From NCBI RefSeq assembly GCF_000024405.1, contig NC_013517.1, positions 2,418,001 through 2,482,000 of the forward strand: a DNA stretch of 64,000 bases, written 5' to 3'. The notes under the pieces are model-generated. The model had not been told where the DNA came from and ran no database searches. It saw nothing but the letters and a program-made list of their open reading frames with translations. Numbering within the stretch: the first letter of the stretch is position 1; every line of letters begins with the position of its first letter. This document shows, piece by piece, positions 45,083 through 56,100 of this stretch. Source of the DNA: Sebaldella termitidis ATCC 33386 (GTDB lineage Bacteria; Fusobacteriota; Fusobacteriia; Fusobacteriales; Leptotrichiaceae). The translations under genes and the position numbers were made by a program.

Positions 45083-46324
45083 TTAGTCTTTATATAACGG
45101 AAATTTTCCGGTAAGCTCCGTTACATCATTTTTTACTTCTTTTATTATATTTTCATCATTTATATTATTAAGCACTCTTAATATCAGATTCCCTATTATC
45201 TCCATTTCAGGTTCTTTCATGCCTCTTGTGGTAACAGCCGGAGTCCCCAGTCTTATTCCGCTTGTTACAAACGGCTTTTCAGGATCATTTGGTATTGCAT
45301 TTTTATTACATGTTATACCGGCTTTCTCCAGTATTTCCTCTGCCAGCTTTCCTGTTACTTTTTTACTCTGAAGGTCTACCAGCATCAGATGATTGTCAGT
45401 TCCTCCGCTTACTATTCTAAGACCGCCGTCTTCAAGCGTTTTTGCCAGTTTTTTAGCATTTTTTACTACCTGTGCCTGATATTCGGCAAAAGACGGATCA
45501 AGTGCTTCCTTGAATGCCACTGCTTTTGCGGCGATTACATGCATCAAAGGGCCGCCCTGAATTCCCGGAAATATATTTTTATCTATTTTGGAAGCTATTT
45601 TTTCATCATTTGTCATTATTATCCCGCCGCGCGGTCCACGCAGTGTTTTATGTGTAGTGGAAGTTACGATGTGTGCATCTTCCATTGGGCTTGGATGCTG
45701 CCCTCCGGCTATAAGTCCAGCTATATGGGCTATATCTACCATTAAATATGCACCGATTTCGTCTGCTATCTCCCTGAATTTTTTAAAATCTATTATTCTT
45801 GAATATGCACTTGCACCTGCTACTATCATTTTTGGCTTATGCTCATGTGCAAGAGTTCTTACCTGCTCGTAATCTATAAGCTCTGTGTCTGATTCCAGAC
45901 CATAGTTTACTGATTTATAATTTTTCCCCGAAAAGTTCACCTTATATCCGTGGGTCAGATGTCCGCCTGCATCCAGTCCCATACCAAGTATAGTATCTCC
46001 CGGATTCAGCAGTGCCACATACACTCCCATATTTGCTTGTGATCCTGAATGCGCCTGTACATTCACATATTTTGCATTAAACAGTTTCTTTAATCTTTCT
46101 ATAGCCAGATCTTCTACTACATCGACATTTGAACATCCTCCGTAGTATCTTCTGTGCGGATAACCCTCCGCATACTTATTCGTCATAACAGAACCGGCAG
46201 CTTCCATCACAGCCTTTGAAACAAAATTTTCCGATGCAATAAGCTCTATTCCTTCTTCCTGTCTTTTCTCTTCTTCCATTATTGCATTATAAACTTCCAA
46301 ATCCTCTTCTTTTATAAATGACAT
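45083..46324 (-). CDS. glyA: Serine hydroxymethyltransferase
   Basis: PLP enzyme that converts serine and tetrahydrofolate to glycine and methylene-THF, 413 aa. It starts with the IELIASENF tetrahydrofolate/PLP region. [15 protein letters not shown] and [20 protein letters not shown] follow, then the PLP-lysine site [15 protein letters not shown] and the C-terminal [22 protein letters not shown]. It leads the glyA-rph transcript. A 15-bp palindrome (AAGGCATGATGCCTT, around 46414-46429) lies about 90 bases upstream of the start and could be an operator. Confidence 0.96.
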   Translation of the reverse strand: MSFIKEEDLEVYNAIMEEEKRQEEGIELIASENFVSKAVMEAAGSVMTNKYAEGYPHRRYYGGCSNVDVVEDLAIERLKKLFNAKYVNVQAHSGSQANMGVYVALLNPGDTILGMGLDAGGHLTHGYKVNFSGKNYKSVNYGLESDTELIDYEQVRTLAHEHKPKMIVAGASAYSRIIDFKKFREIADEIGAYLMVDIAHIAGLIAGGQHPSPMEDAHIVTSTTHKTLRGPRGGIIMTNDEKIASKIDKNIFPGIQGGPLMHVIAAKAVAFKEALDPSFAEYQAQVVKNAKKLAKTLEDGGLRIVSGGTDNHLMLVDLQSKKVTGKLAEEILEKAGITCNKNAIPNDPEKPFVTSGIRLGTPAVTTRGMKEPEMEIIGNLILRVLNNINDENIIKEVKNDVTELTGKFPLYKD

Positions 46325-46572
46325 TTAGTCCTCCTAGTGTTTGTCTGATTTATACTTAAATACTACCTCTTGATGCTGATACTTTACACCTTTTTCTTTA
46401 TGTAAACATAAGAACAAGGCATGATGCCTTATCGTTTTTTTGAATATAAAACGGATAAAATTCCCGTTTATTCAGAAATTAAGACTATTATATCATTTTT
46501 CCCTTTATTTTTAAACTTGATTTTCTATATAAAAGCTTTAATTATATATATAATTGCTGCAAAGCTTCTTTT

Positions 46573-46887
46573 TTATTTTACCCCGGGAAAGCTGTCTGTC
46601 ATTCTTATGGTAAAATCAGGGAAACTATCTACATATTTAATTGTAAAATCTGGAAAGCTTTCCACGAACTGCCATTCTCCGCAGTCATCAGGGAAACTTT
46701 TCACTTTTTTTACTTCAATATCCGGAAAACTGCTGACTATTTTTACCTCAAAATCTGCAAAGCTTTTTACCACTTTTACTTTTCCGGCGAGCTTGATTCC
46801 ATTTATACTGCAGCTCTTTTTATCAATGGGATTAGCGGCTGACAATACAGCGGCTGACAGCAAAAATACAGTCAATACTTTTTTCAT
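46573..46887 (-). CDS. Exported tandem-repeat protein with KV..V.SFPD units, 104 aa
   Basis: Signal peptide at residues 1-18 (MKKVLTVFLLSAAVLSAA). The mature chain is almost entirely an 11-residue repeat, about six copies: KVKVVKSFADF, EVKIVSSFPDI, EVKKVKSFPDD, EWQFVESFPDF, TIKYVDSFPDF, TIRMTDSFPG, with a small CGEW insert in the middle. Alternating hydrophobic residues suggest short beta strands stacked as a solenoid or closed knot. The pattern recalls the small exported DUF6150/septoil-knot type proteins, but I cannot confirm this. The ATG at 46887 has SD AGGAG. Its promoter (TTGAAA, 17 bp, TATAAA; 46915-46943) is just after the neighbouring terminator. Confidence 0.8.
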   Translation of the reverse strand: MKKVLTVFLLSAAVLSAANPIDKKSCSINGIKLAGKVKVVKSFADFEVKIVSSFPDIEVKKVKSFPDDCGEWQFVESFPDFTIKYVDSFPDFTIRMTDSFPGVK

Positions 46888-46914
46888 AATTATCACTCCT
46901 GTTTTATTTTTTAG

Positions 46915-46943
46915 TTTATATTATAAATATACCATAATTTCAA
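46915..46943 (-). promoter_or_regulatory. Promoter of the tandem-repeat exported protein
   Basis: TTGAAA (46938-46943), 17-bp spacer, TATAAA (46915-46920) on the - strand, starting right at the T tract of the upstream terminator. Confidence 0.6.
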
Positions 46944-46947
46944 AAAT

Positions 46948-46998
46948 AAAAAAGGTTCTTTATTTGTCTGTGTTTTCACAGGAATAGAGAACCTTTTG
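46948..46998 (-). terminator. Terminator of the 21-codon gene
   Basis: Long stem AAAAGGTTCTCTATT / AATAAAGAACCTTTT, with an inner CTGTG/CACAG helix and T-rich tail on the - strand. It separates the 21-codon gene from the tandem-repeat protein gene. Confidence 0.8.
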
Positions 46999-47038
46999 TT
47001 TGTATTTCAAACTTATTTAATATTACAATTGCAATAAA

Positions 47039-47104
47039 TCATTTTTTTACGCCTAGTACCATGAAAAATAATAGAAACAGGACTAAAAATATCAAAAAAA
47101 ACAT
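47039..47104 (-). CDS. Very small membrane peptide gene, 21 aa
   Basis: ATG at 47104 with a perfect SD (AAAGGAGG, seven bases upstream) and stop at 47039. The peptide is MFFLIFLVLFLL..., all Phe/Leu/Ile/Val for 17 residues, then GVKK: one transmembrane helix with a positive end. It has its own consensus promoter and terminator, so it is a discrete unit and not a fragment. Candidates are a small regulatory membrane peptide (KdpF- or SafA-like in form) or the toxin of a type I system; I see no obvious antisense promoter to decide. Confidence 0.6.
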   Translation of the reverse strand: MFFLIFLVLFLLFFMVLGVKK

Positions 47105-47167
47105 TTTTACCTCCTTTAATCTAATTAAGATTGCCAGATACTTATAATAATATGTCTTACTAATTAT

Positions 47168-47196
47168 ATAATATATTTTTCGTTTCAATTTGTCAA
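47168..47196 (-). promoter_or_regulatory. Sigma70 promoter of the 21-codon gene
   Basis: TTGACA (47191-47196), 17-bp spacer, TATTAT (47168-47173) on the - strand, beginning two bases after the cinA stop codon. Confidence 0.75.
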
Positions 47197-47198
47197 GT

Positions 47199-48425
47199 TT
47201 ATTTTATGAGCTTCCAAAGCTCAAGAAGCGCAGCTCTGACAGCCCTTTCCCTTATTGCATTTCTCATTCCTGAATAATCGTATTTTCTTATACTTTTTTC
47301 TCCTTTTATGCTCAATCCTATAAAGACTGTTCCCACTTCATTTCCTTTTTCATCTTTATCAGGCCCTGCCACTCCTGTTGACACTATGTAAATATCTGCC
47401 GGGATTTTTCTTTCCGTTCCCAAAAGCATCTCCATGCATATTTCACTGCTTACGGCACCGTATTTATCAATTTTCTCTTTATCTATCCCGAGAAGATTTT
47501 CTTTTTCTTCATTTGAATATGTAATAAAACCGCCCTTATATACTTTTGACGCTCCGGAAACCCCTACTATATAATCAGCTATCTTTCCGCCGGTAACAGA
47601 TTCTGCCGTGGCAAGCGTAAGACCTTTTTCACGCAGTGTCCTTACTACCACATCGTTAAAACTTTCGTCACCAGTTGTATAAATATTATCAGGATAAATT
47701 TCCCGTATTTCTTTTTCTATTCTGTCTATTTCCCTGATGAGCTCTTCTTCATTTTCACCCTTTGCCCCTATTCTCACATGTACTTCTCCGGTTTTGGCAT
47801 ATGGTGCTACAGTGGGATTAGACATTACGAAATATTCAGCCAGATCCTCATCTACCTTACCCTCGGGAACACCCATTATTTTCAGTGTTCTGAATCTTAT
47901 CAGGTCGTTTGAATACTTCAGCAGCTCCGGCATTACTTCCTTATCGAGCATTACTGTCATCTCTCGCGGAGGTCCCGGCATAACTATTGTTATTTTATTG
48001 TCTTTCTCATATAAAAATCCGGGTGCTATTCCGACTTCATTCTCAAGAAGTCTTGAATTTTCTAATATTGATACTTCTTTTATCCCGCCTGCCGGAACTT
48101 CCGCATTCATCTGCTTATATCTCTTAGCCAGTATATCATAGTATTTATCGACTTTTACCAGTTTTTCATTATGATATTCCGCTACCACCTCTTTAGTTAT
48201 ATCATCTATTGTAGGTCCGAGACCGCCTGTAAGTATTACCAGATCGGCTCTTTTATATGCAGCTTCCAGTACTTCCTTCAGCCTCTTATGATTATCTCCT
48301 ACCACTGTCTGATAATAAAGATTTATTCCGATAGCTGCCAGTTTTTCAGAAATATATTTTACATTTGTATTTAATATATCCCCTACCAGCAATTCAGTTC
48401 CTACACATATTATTTCACTATTCAT
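47199..48425 (-). CDS. cinA: CinA family protein (NMN amidohydrolase / competence-damage protein)
   Basis: Full two-domain CinA, 408 aa. The N-terminal MoCF-like/COG1058 domain begins NSEIICVGTELLVGDILNTN and has LVILTGGLGPTIDDITKEVVAE and VMPGPPREMTVML. The C-terminal PncC-type domain (about 255-408) has TLATAESVTGGKIADYIVGVSGASKVYKGGFITYSNEEK and STGVAGPD, the nicotinamide-mononucleotide deamidase signature. SD AAGGAGAG. Single gene. The adjoining 48426-48557 spacer is AT-rich without features. Confidence 0.94.
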   Translation of the reverse strand: MNSEIICVGTELLVGDILNTNVKYISEKLAAIGINLYYQTVVGDNHKRLKEVLEAAYKRADLVILTGGLGPTIDDITKEVVAEYHNEKLVKVDKYYDILAKRYKQMNAEVPAGGIKEVSILENSRLLENEVGIAPGFLYEKDNKITIVMPGPPREMTVMLDKEVMPELLKYSNDLIRFRTLKIMGVPEGKVDEDLAEYFVMSNPTVAPYAKTGEVHVRIGAKGENEEELIREIDRIEKEIREIYPDNIYTTGDESFNDVVVRTLREKGLTLATAESVTGGKIADYIVGVSGASKVYKGGFITYSNEEKENLLGIDKEKIDKYGAVSSEICMEMLLGTERKIPADIYIVSTGVAGPDKDEKGNEVGTVFIGLSIKGEKSIRKYDYSGMRNAIRERAVRAALLELWKLIK

Positions 48426-48557
48426 CCATCTCTCCTTATTGCTCTCTTTTTTTATATTATAGTTTATTTTAAGAAGAAAATGAATTTTTTTATTGAATTT
48501 TAATAAGTAAAATAATATCCAAAATAACCGTAAACCATCATACTATGTCTAATATTA

Positions 48558-49331
48558 CTATATATTAAGTGATTTTTTTAATATTTTTCCTGATATCTCT
48601 GCTGTTTTCTTTCTTGTTAGAAATCTTGACAGCAAAGTTACCCCATAATTTTTCACACCGTCCACTACATACAGCTTGTTTTTCCCTGCTGCTTTTACTG
48701 CCGTTTTGACTACTTCCTCAGCTTTCCTGTGCATGCCCATTCCCACAGGACCGGCTGTATCAAAAAAACTTGTTTCAGTAGCACCGGGACATACTGCCGT
48801 GACTTTTATCCCATAGTTTTTATATTCCTGATGAAGAGCTTCCGAAAACGATAATACAAAAGCCTTTGTCGCTCCATATACTGCCATATAAGGTACAGGC
48901 TGAAAAGCCGCTGTAGATGCTATATTTATTATATTTCCGCTGTTCTTTTCTGCCATATCTTTTATAATAAAATATGTAAGATCTGCCAATGAAAGGCAGT
49001 TTAATATAATCTGATCATGCTGGCCGGCAAACTCCTTTTTATGAAATTCTCCGCTTGTGCCGAATCCGGCATTATTAACTAATATATCCACATGCAGGTC
49101 ATTTTGTTTTAATTCCCTATATAATTCCGCAGCCGAATTTTCTTTTGCCAGATCTTTTATCAGCACTTTTACGTCTACTGAAAACTTTTTTTCTATTTCT
49201 TTCTTTATTTTATCAAGTTTATCCTTTGATCTTGCAGTAAGTATGAGATTTTTTCCCTGACCGGCATACTCAAAAGCAAATGTTTTTCCTATTCCTGATG
49301 AAGCTCCTGTGATCAATACTGTTTCGCGCAT
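48558..49331 (-). CDS. Short-chain dehydrogenase/reductase (classical SDR)
   Basis: NAD(P)-dependent oxidoreductase of unknown substrate, 257 aa. The Rossmann cofactor motif is TGASSGIGKTFA at residues 7-18. NNAG is in VDILVNNAGFGTSGEF, the catalytic Ser in INIASTAAFQPVPY, and the YxxxK pair in YGATKAF. Arg in ILTARSKDKLDK suggests NADP(H). Similar to YqjQ/DltE-like SDRs of Firmicutes. It is translated directly after merR (stop and start are separated by one base, SD AAGGAG inside the merR 3' end). Confidence 0.9.
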   Translation of the reverse strand: MRETVLITGASSGIGKTFAFEYAGQGKNLILTARSKDKLDKIKKEIEKKFSVDVKVLIKDLAKENSAAELYRELKQNDLHVDILVNNAGFGTSGEFHKKEFAGQHDQIILNCLSLADLTYFIIKDMAEKNSGNIINIASTAAFQPVPYMAVYGATKAFVLSFSEALHQEYKNYGIKVTAVCPGATETSFFDTAGPVGMGMHRKAEEVVKTAVKAAGKNKLYVVDGVKNYGVTLLSRFLTRKKTAEISGKILKKSLNI

Positions 49332-49332
49332 A

Positions 49333-49758
49333 TTATTCTCCTTCTTTCTTAATATATGTATTATAAATTTTTTCTATTAATTTATCTGCTTCTTTTTCCT
49401 CACCGTCTTTTGGCTTTTCAAATAACAGAATCAGCTTGAATAAATTAATCAGATTTGTATATTCCTCCTTTTTTCTTTCCAGCTCACTGATTTGCTCTTC
49501 AAACATTTCACCTGCCAGAGTTCTGCTCTCACTGCTTGAGTCGCATGTTTCATACAAAGTAACCAGTTCTCTTATCTTAGCTATGCTAAAATTAAAACTT
49601 TTCAATATCAGAATACATTTTATCTTCATTATGTCTTCTTTAGCAAAAATCCTGTAGTTATTTTTATCTCTTTTCGGATTTATCAGCTTTTCATTTTCAT
49701 AATAGTGCAGACTTGAAACCGGAATTTTTAATATTTTACTTACTTCTTTTACTGTCAT
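49333..49758 (-). CDS. MerR-family transcriptional regulator
   Basis: A 141-aa regulator. The N-terminal winged helix reads TVKEVSKILKIPVSSLHYYENEKLINPKRDKNNYRIFAKEDIMKI, with the MerR S-LHYYE signature. A long dimerisation coil follows at about 75-115 (SEISELERKKEEY-like). The single Cys at about residue 72 and the absence of paired metal Cys argue against a metal sensor. It leads the operon with the SDR gene. Its promoter has the 19-bp spacer and dyad expected for MerR control. Confidence 0.9.
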   Translation of the reverse strand: MTVKEVSKILKIPVSSLHYYENEKLINPKRDKNNYRIFAKEDIMKIKCILILKSFNFSIAKIRELVTLYETCDSSSESRTLAGEMFEEQISELERKKEEYTNLINLFKLILLFEKPKDGEEKEADKLIEKIYNTYIKKEGE

Positions 49759-49787
49759 TTTATTTACCTGCCTCTAAAGTTTTTTCT

Positions 49788-49819
49788 ATCTTAACACTCA
49801 ACCTTACTTTAGTGTCAAG
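49788..49819 (-). promoter_or_regulatory. MerR-type promoter with 19-bp spacer and dyad operator
   Basis: TTGACA (49813-49818) and TAAGAT (49788-49793) are 19 bases apart. The dyad CTTGACACT-N12-AGTGTTAAG (8 of 9 paired) fills the spacer. MerR proteins twist exactly such over-long promoters into an active form. The rest of 49820-50026 is AT-rich with nothing identified. Confidence 0.8.
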
Positions 49820-50029
49820 AAAAACTTTAAAATTATTTTTTGTTTCATTACTATTATTTCAAACTAACTCATATTTTCAGGTAAATTATAACTAATCAAA
49901 TTTAATAATTAAACAATGCTCTTTACTGTACTGCCAAAATTCTACCTGTTTCTATCCAATTGCTGCTGTCTTTGATATTCTGCAGTAATCTGTTACTGTA
50001 TTTTCAGTTTTACATATTCTTTTTAAAAC

Positions 50030-50056
50030 AAAAAAGACCAGTATCAACTGATCTTT
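50030..50056 (-). terminator. Terminator of the second autotransporter
   Basis: AAAAGATCAGT...ACTGGTCTTTTTTG stem and T tract on the - strand, about 140 bases beyond the autotransporter stop at 50195. Confidence 0.65.
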
Positions 50057-50194
50057 TAAGTATCTTTTATTTAAATAATTGAGGAATTTATTTTAAATAA
50101 AAAGTTTTATATATATTTTATCTGCCTGAAAAATTTTTCACTTCAAATATGAACATACCATTTATTTTTATTTGAATTCCGCTTTTTTAAAACC

Positions 50195-53100
50195 CTAAAA
50201 TACTGCCTTAAGTGTTACTCCCACTCTGTAATCATCCTGTTTGTCATTTCCGGCTCTGTAGTCTCCTGTTACAAAAATTCCATATCTGTCTTCTACTTCC
50301 ACACCTAATGAAGCTCCTGTTCTTATCTGGCCTTTATCCTTCTCCGGCTTTGCCAGCTTATGATAATCTGTCTCTACATTTACAAGCTTTGCATATTCTC
50401 TCTCATTCAGGTCACCAAGCTCATATTCATAAGCCACATCTACTGCTCCTTTTAGTTTCCAGCTTTCACTGCTTCCTAGCGGCATTTCTCCTTTTAGCTC
50501 TACCCCGACTCTTGGTTTTACACTCCATGCATCATTTCCTTCTACTTCCAGTGCTTCCAAACCATTCTCGCTGAATGTCGGTCTTGTTGTGTACATAGCT
50601 TTTAATCCTCCGTAAGGTGTTACACTTGCTCTTTTTCCCAGTGATATTTCCTTTCCTAATTTATTATCACTTGTTATACTGTAAGTTTCATAATTCCCGC
50701 TCATATTTGAACTTCCTGCATTTGTCCAATCCAGATTTCTGTCCACATTATGCAGATTCATTCTTCCTGTCAGGTCATTTCTTAATATCCAGTCATTCGA
50801 CTTATATTTGCTGTGTAATCCTAACTGAACAGTATCTACATCTTCCTCACTGTTATTACCGTCTTTGAATTCAAAGTTCGTATGTGAATATCCAGCTGAA
50901 TAACCGAATGTATGCTTGTAAGTTCTCTCTACTTCCCTTAGTGCCAAGGCTCCTACAGTTTCATAATCATATCCGACTACTCCTTCTGTATCTTCTTTTA
51001 CGCTTCCTTTTCCTGCCAGTACATTTATTTTTACATTTTCTTTTGTATTATTCTTTGAATTTTGCAGAAGATTCAGAGAACTCTCAAATACATCTGCTAT
51101 TGTTTCTTCTCTCTGGTTCATATTTGCATATATGTCACCTGCAAGGTTTGACATCGTTCTTCTGAAATCATATTCTGTTTCTATTGTATCTATCTTATCA
51201 AATATCAGTCCGGCATTTCCTGCTGAGCCTGCATATTTTGTATCCAGAGCCAGCCCGAAGTCTTCAAACCATAAACCGCTTGTAAACTCGTCATACGGTA
51301 TCTTCTGCATCCAGATATCTACATTTCCTCTGCTGTTTATTACCGGTGTTGCTGACCATGTCAGTGATTTACTCTTTACCTTTACAAGTCCTGAATTTGG
51401 TCCTCCCTCTTCTGTTGTGGGATTAAATACATCTTTTAGTTTATATGTTTCCGCATGAGTACCTGCTGCAAATCCTGACATTATATTTATAGGATCTGTT
51501 GTACTAAAGCTTGGCGCATAAAATTTTACTGCATCTGATACAAAGGCTGCTCCCATATCCTCCATTATTTCTGCTGTTCTCATTGAATCGGGATCTGCTT
51601 TTATTGATATATCCAGACCGTTTGTTTCAAAATTCTCGCTTACATTTATTACACCTGCATTTATTATACTTGGCACCGGATAACTGCTTGCTGTTCCGTA
51701 AGATACCGTTTCCGAATTTACCAGTCCTGATGCTAAGTTTATTGTTCCGGAGTTTACTAATTTACCTTCTCCTTTTAGAAGTACTCCCTGACTGTTATTT
51801 CCGTTTATATTTATCGTACCCTGATTATCAAGTGTTGAAGCAAGATTTAAGTATACACCCTGTGAGGAATCCCCGTTTACCGTTACTATTCCGTAGTTTG
51901 TTACTGTTGCTCCTTTATTTGCATAAATTCCCATTGAGCTGTTTCCGCTTAATGTTACATTTCCATAATTATCAAGTGTACCGTTCTCTATGAAAAGCCC
52001 TATTGCTCCCTCTGCATCTGATATTATATTACCGTGATTTTCTACATTACTTTCCGAACCAAAAATTCCTACTCCGTAATATCCTACTTTTATATCTCCG
52101 CTGTTATATATCTGTGAATTCTTTCCGTATATCCCTACGGCATATCTGTTATTTTCAGTATTCATCGTATCCAGTATTACAGAATCTCCTACTGTTATAT
52201 TTCCTGTATTGTATATACTTCCATCTTTATTGTAAATTGCTATATTAGATACTCCTGTATCACCTGTTATATTTCCGCTGTTTGCTATAGCTCCGCCGTT
52301 TACCGTATAAAATCCGAATGAATCTGAGCCTGTTAATATTACATCTCCGCTGCTGCTTATAGTTCCGGCACCGTCTCCATATACAAATGTTCCGTTATCC
52401 GCTACAGCTGCCTGTGAATTATTTGTCAGATTTGATCCCGATTTCAAAGCATAACCATAGCTTCCGTTTCCTACTGCTGCAGTTCCTGAATTTACAACAT
52501 TACTTCCATTTATTGCGTATACTCCTACTGCACCATTATCTCCTGTTATCAGGTTAGAACCTGTATTCAGATTTACTGCTGCCGAATCTGCATATACTCC
52601 TATTCCTCCTGTTGTTATCACAGAATCTTGATTTACTGTTCCTCCTAAGCTGTATACACCTATGCTGTTTATTCCAACTGCTATTGTCCCTGTATTAGTT
52701 ATAACATCTCCGGCTGTTTTACTGTATATTCCTATTCCGGGATTTGACGAATTTAATGAATCACCTATTCTTATTGTTCCAATATTATTTATTGATTTTA
52801 TTCCCGTACCTTCTGCATGTATTCCTCTTGCCTTATCACCGCTTAAGTCTATCAGTCCGGCATTTGTCACAGTTCCTGCATTGGAAGTATTCAGATACAT
52901 TCCTACTGTTTCCGGAGAACTTCCGTTTATCACTCCGCTCATCGTGTTAGTTACTTTATCTGTTTCTTTTCCGTATATTCCCACAGAATTTGCTCCTGCT
53001 GTTACTGCTCCTGAATTGGTCAATGATGATCCCGTTCCGTTTGTTTTCATTCCCAGTGAGCTGTTTCCTACAGTTATATTTCCTGAATTCAGCAGTCTTG

Positions 53101-56100
53101 TTCCATTTTTCCCGTATAATCCTGCTGAGTTATCTCCAAGTGTTATATTTCCTCTGTTTTCTCCATCTGTATCCGGTATAAATCCTGCCGGCAGTGTTCC
53201 TATATACTGACCGTCCAGTGAGACAGCCACCACATTATTGCCTGTTGCTGATACATTAGAATTACTATCCAGCAATACTGCCGAATTATTTCCCATTATC
53301 AAACTTCCATTTTCAGATAATGATGATGTACCGTCATATATAAATGTAGTATTCGATATTTTACCTACTGTATATGTAGACCCTGCTGTGGAACTTACTG
53401 TAAAATTATTATTAAATATCCCGTTTGAAGTTACATTAAATAATGCTATATTCTGCCCGTCTATATTTATATTCCCGTTTCCATTAAAAGTTGTTGTTCC
53501 GTCAAGGTAAAATCCCAGTGAATTATTTCCTTTTATATTTAATGTCATACCGCTCAGGTTCACATTACTGTCCTTTGCATACATTCCAAGCGAGTCTGAA
53601 CCTACTGTAAGTGTTCCTCCTCCTGTTACTGTTGTATTTACTGCATATACTCCTGTTCCGCCTTTTGAACTTGATATATCTATTGTACCGTTCCCAAGAT
53701 TTATTTTGGAATCTGCTGTAGGAACGGCATTATTGGCTGCATATATTCCATATACTTTCCCAGTTCCTTCAGATACTATTTTACCATTATTAGTTATATC
53801 TATTTTATTATTTCCATATCCTAATACTGATGAATCTGTTACTCCGTCAAGATAATTGACCCCGTATATTCCTGCACTGCTGGTTCCTCCAGTTATTATA
53901 TCCCCGTTATTTTCGGTTACCGTTCCGTTTGCTGAATACACTCCTACCGACTTATCTCCTGTTGTTCTTACCTTATTATTATTTATTATATGTCCGTAAT
54001 CTGTAGCTAAGCCTATTGCACCGGAACCGCTTAAATCTACTGTTCCTATGTTTGTTATTTTTACTGTATCTACTCCTGATGAGCCGGCATAATTTCTCTG
54101 AGCTATACCTGTCTGATTATTCTGTGTTCCTGTTATTATTTTTCCGCTCTCAAGGCTTACAGAAGCTGATGAAAATTCTGATCTTTTATATAGCTCACTG
54201 CTGTTATCCATATTTATATTTCTGTCTAATACCAGTGTTCCTTTATTCATAGATACCGGTATATAATCCGAGGCACTTGCTGCATTTATTGTTACATTAT
54301 TCCCTATTGCCCCTCCTGCATTTGTTACACTGTCAAGAGCGGTCAGATTAAATGTTCCGCCTTCACCGTCAAGAATATACAGCTTTGATCCGGATTTTAA
54401 CATTAAGTCAAGATTTCCCGTTCCGATAAATGAATTATTCAGATAATTTGTCAGTGTAGTACCTGATTTTATGTAAAAGGCATTTCCGCCGTTTTCTACT
54501 GTTGCGCCCACTGTTCCTGTAACATTATATTTCCCTGTCAGTGCAGAGCCGTCATAGTTATAGAATAAAAGTCCTTTGTTTCCTGCTGTAAGATTCACTC
54601 CCTGATTAAGATTCATTACAGATCCTGTTCCTGCATACAGCCCTATTCCTCCGTTTTCAGATTTTATTGTTCCGCTGTTAAGAGCAGCCCCTGCATTTCC
54701 TGCTTCACTGTATACACCTACAGAAGCCAGACCGTCAACATTTATCGTCCCGCCATTCATAGTAAATGTGCTGTCATTATATACACCAAGGTTTCCGGCT
54801 GATACATTTATTGTTCCTGTATCGCTTAATTCACCTGTTCCGCCTGTTTTTACCGCAATTCCTGTATTATTGGTTCCATTTACTTTTATATTTCCGTTTT
54901 TATGATAAAAATATCCGTAATCTTCTATCTGGACTCCGACCTGTTTATTTCCGTCTATATTCATTATCAGACCGTCAGTTGTTACTCTTGCACCTAAGAA
55001 TCCTAATAAATCAACTGTTTCTGTATAGCCCGGATTCCATACCGGATCCGGCTCATATGTTACTGTTGATGAATTAGAGCCGCGTAAATATATCCCGGCA
55101 TTTCCTTCACTCCCAGCCAATAGATTTATTTCATGATTTGTTGTAGTATCCGAGGAACTTCCTAAAATAACGTCTCCGTAATCTTCTACTCTTAGGCCTA
55201 CCCCTCCTCTTGAATATTCGCCTACATTAAGAAGATAGTCTGATAATGTAAACTGTGGATTCTCTGCCATATATCCGCTTATATTCACATTATTTGCAGG
55301 ATTATTCTGATCATATACATATTTTGAATAATACATTACATTGTTTCCCATATTTACATATATGCCCGCAGCACTATCTGTGTATGCCGAACTCCCTCCG
55401 GCAATATTACCGCTGTTTTCAAGACCATTCACTCCTGCCGAGCTTGCTGCTGTCTGTCTTGGATCTTCTGTTCCTATATCCACCTTTATCTTGGAATTGG
55501 CAAAGTTAAGCTCTCTCTCTATATCTACTCCTATACTTTGATCTCCAAGTAATGTTATAGGATTATAAAGTCTGATTTCTGTTCTTTGAAGACCATTGTA
55601 TATTGATTTTGATTCATTCCATGTTCCATTTGAATAATAATATGCATACTCATTTTTACTCATCATCGGGGCATTATGTGTGTATACACCTATATTATTA
55701 TTTCCGTACAGCTTCATATCACCATTGTTCATTAATATATGTTTTCCCGGATTATCACTTATATTATTATTTCCATAACTATCATTTGATTCATTGTAAC
55801 TATATGAATATGCGTTATTTGTCATAAGAAATAAAACGCTTTCAGGTGCTCTCATTTCTATTAATCCTGTATTATCAAAACCTTCCTGCTTTCTCTGGCT
55901 TCCGCCTTCAGTAAACATAAAAGCAACGTGCTTCCCTACAAGGTTATTAGTACTGCTTGCCTCGTTAAGTCCTATTATTTCTCCCCTGTTCATAAATATA
56001 CTGTTGGCATCCTGATATCCGCTGTGTGCCTGGAGATTTACCGCTACGACATTTGAGCCTTTCAGATTCCATGAACTGTTATTTTCCACATACTGAAACC

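Noticed and set aside
46414-46430. AAGGCATGATGCCTT followed by T run on + as a terminator
   Set aside because: No + strand gene ends there. I kept it only as a possible operator upstream of glyA, noted in that entry.
46421-46987. 188-codon + strand frame across 46.4-47.0 kb
   Set aside because: It is the complement of the exported SFPD-repeat protein plus flanking terminators. It has no SD and its repeats mirror those of the real gene.
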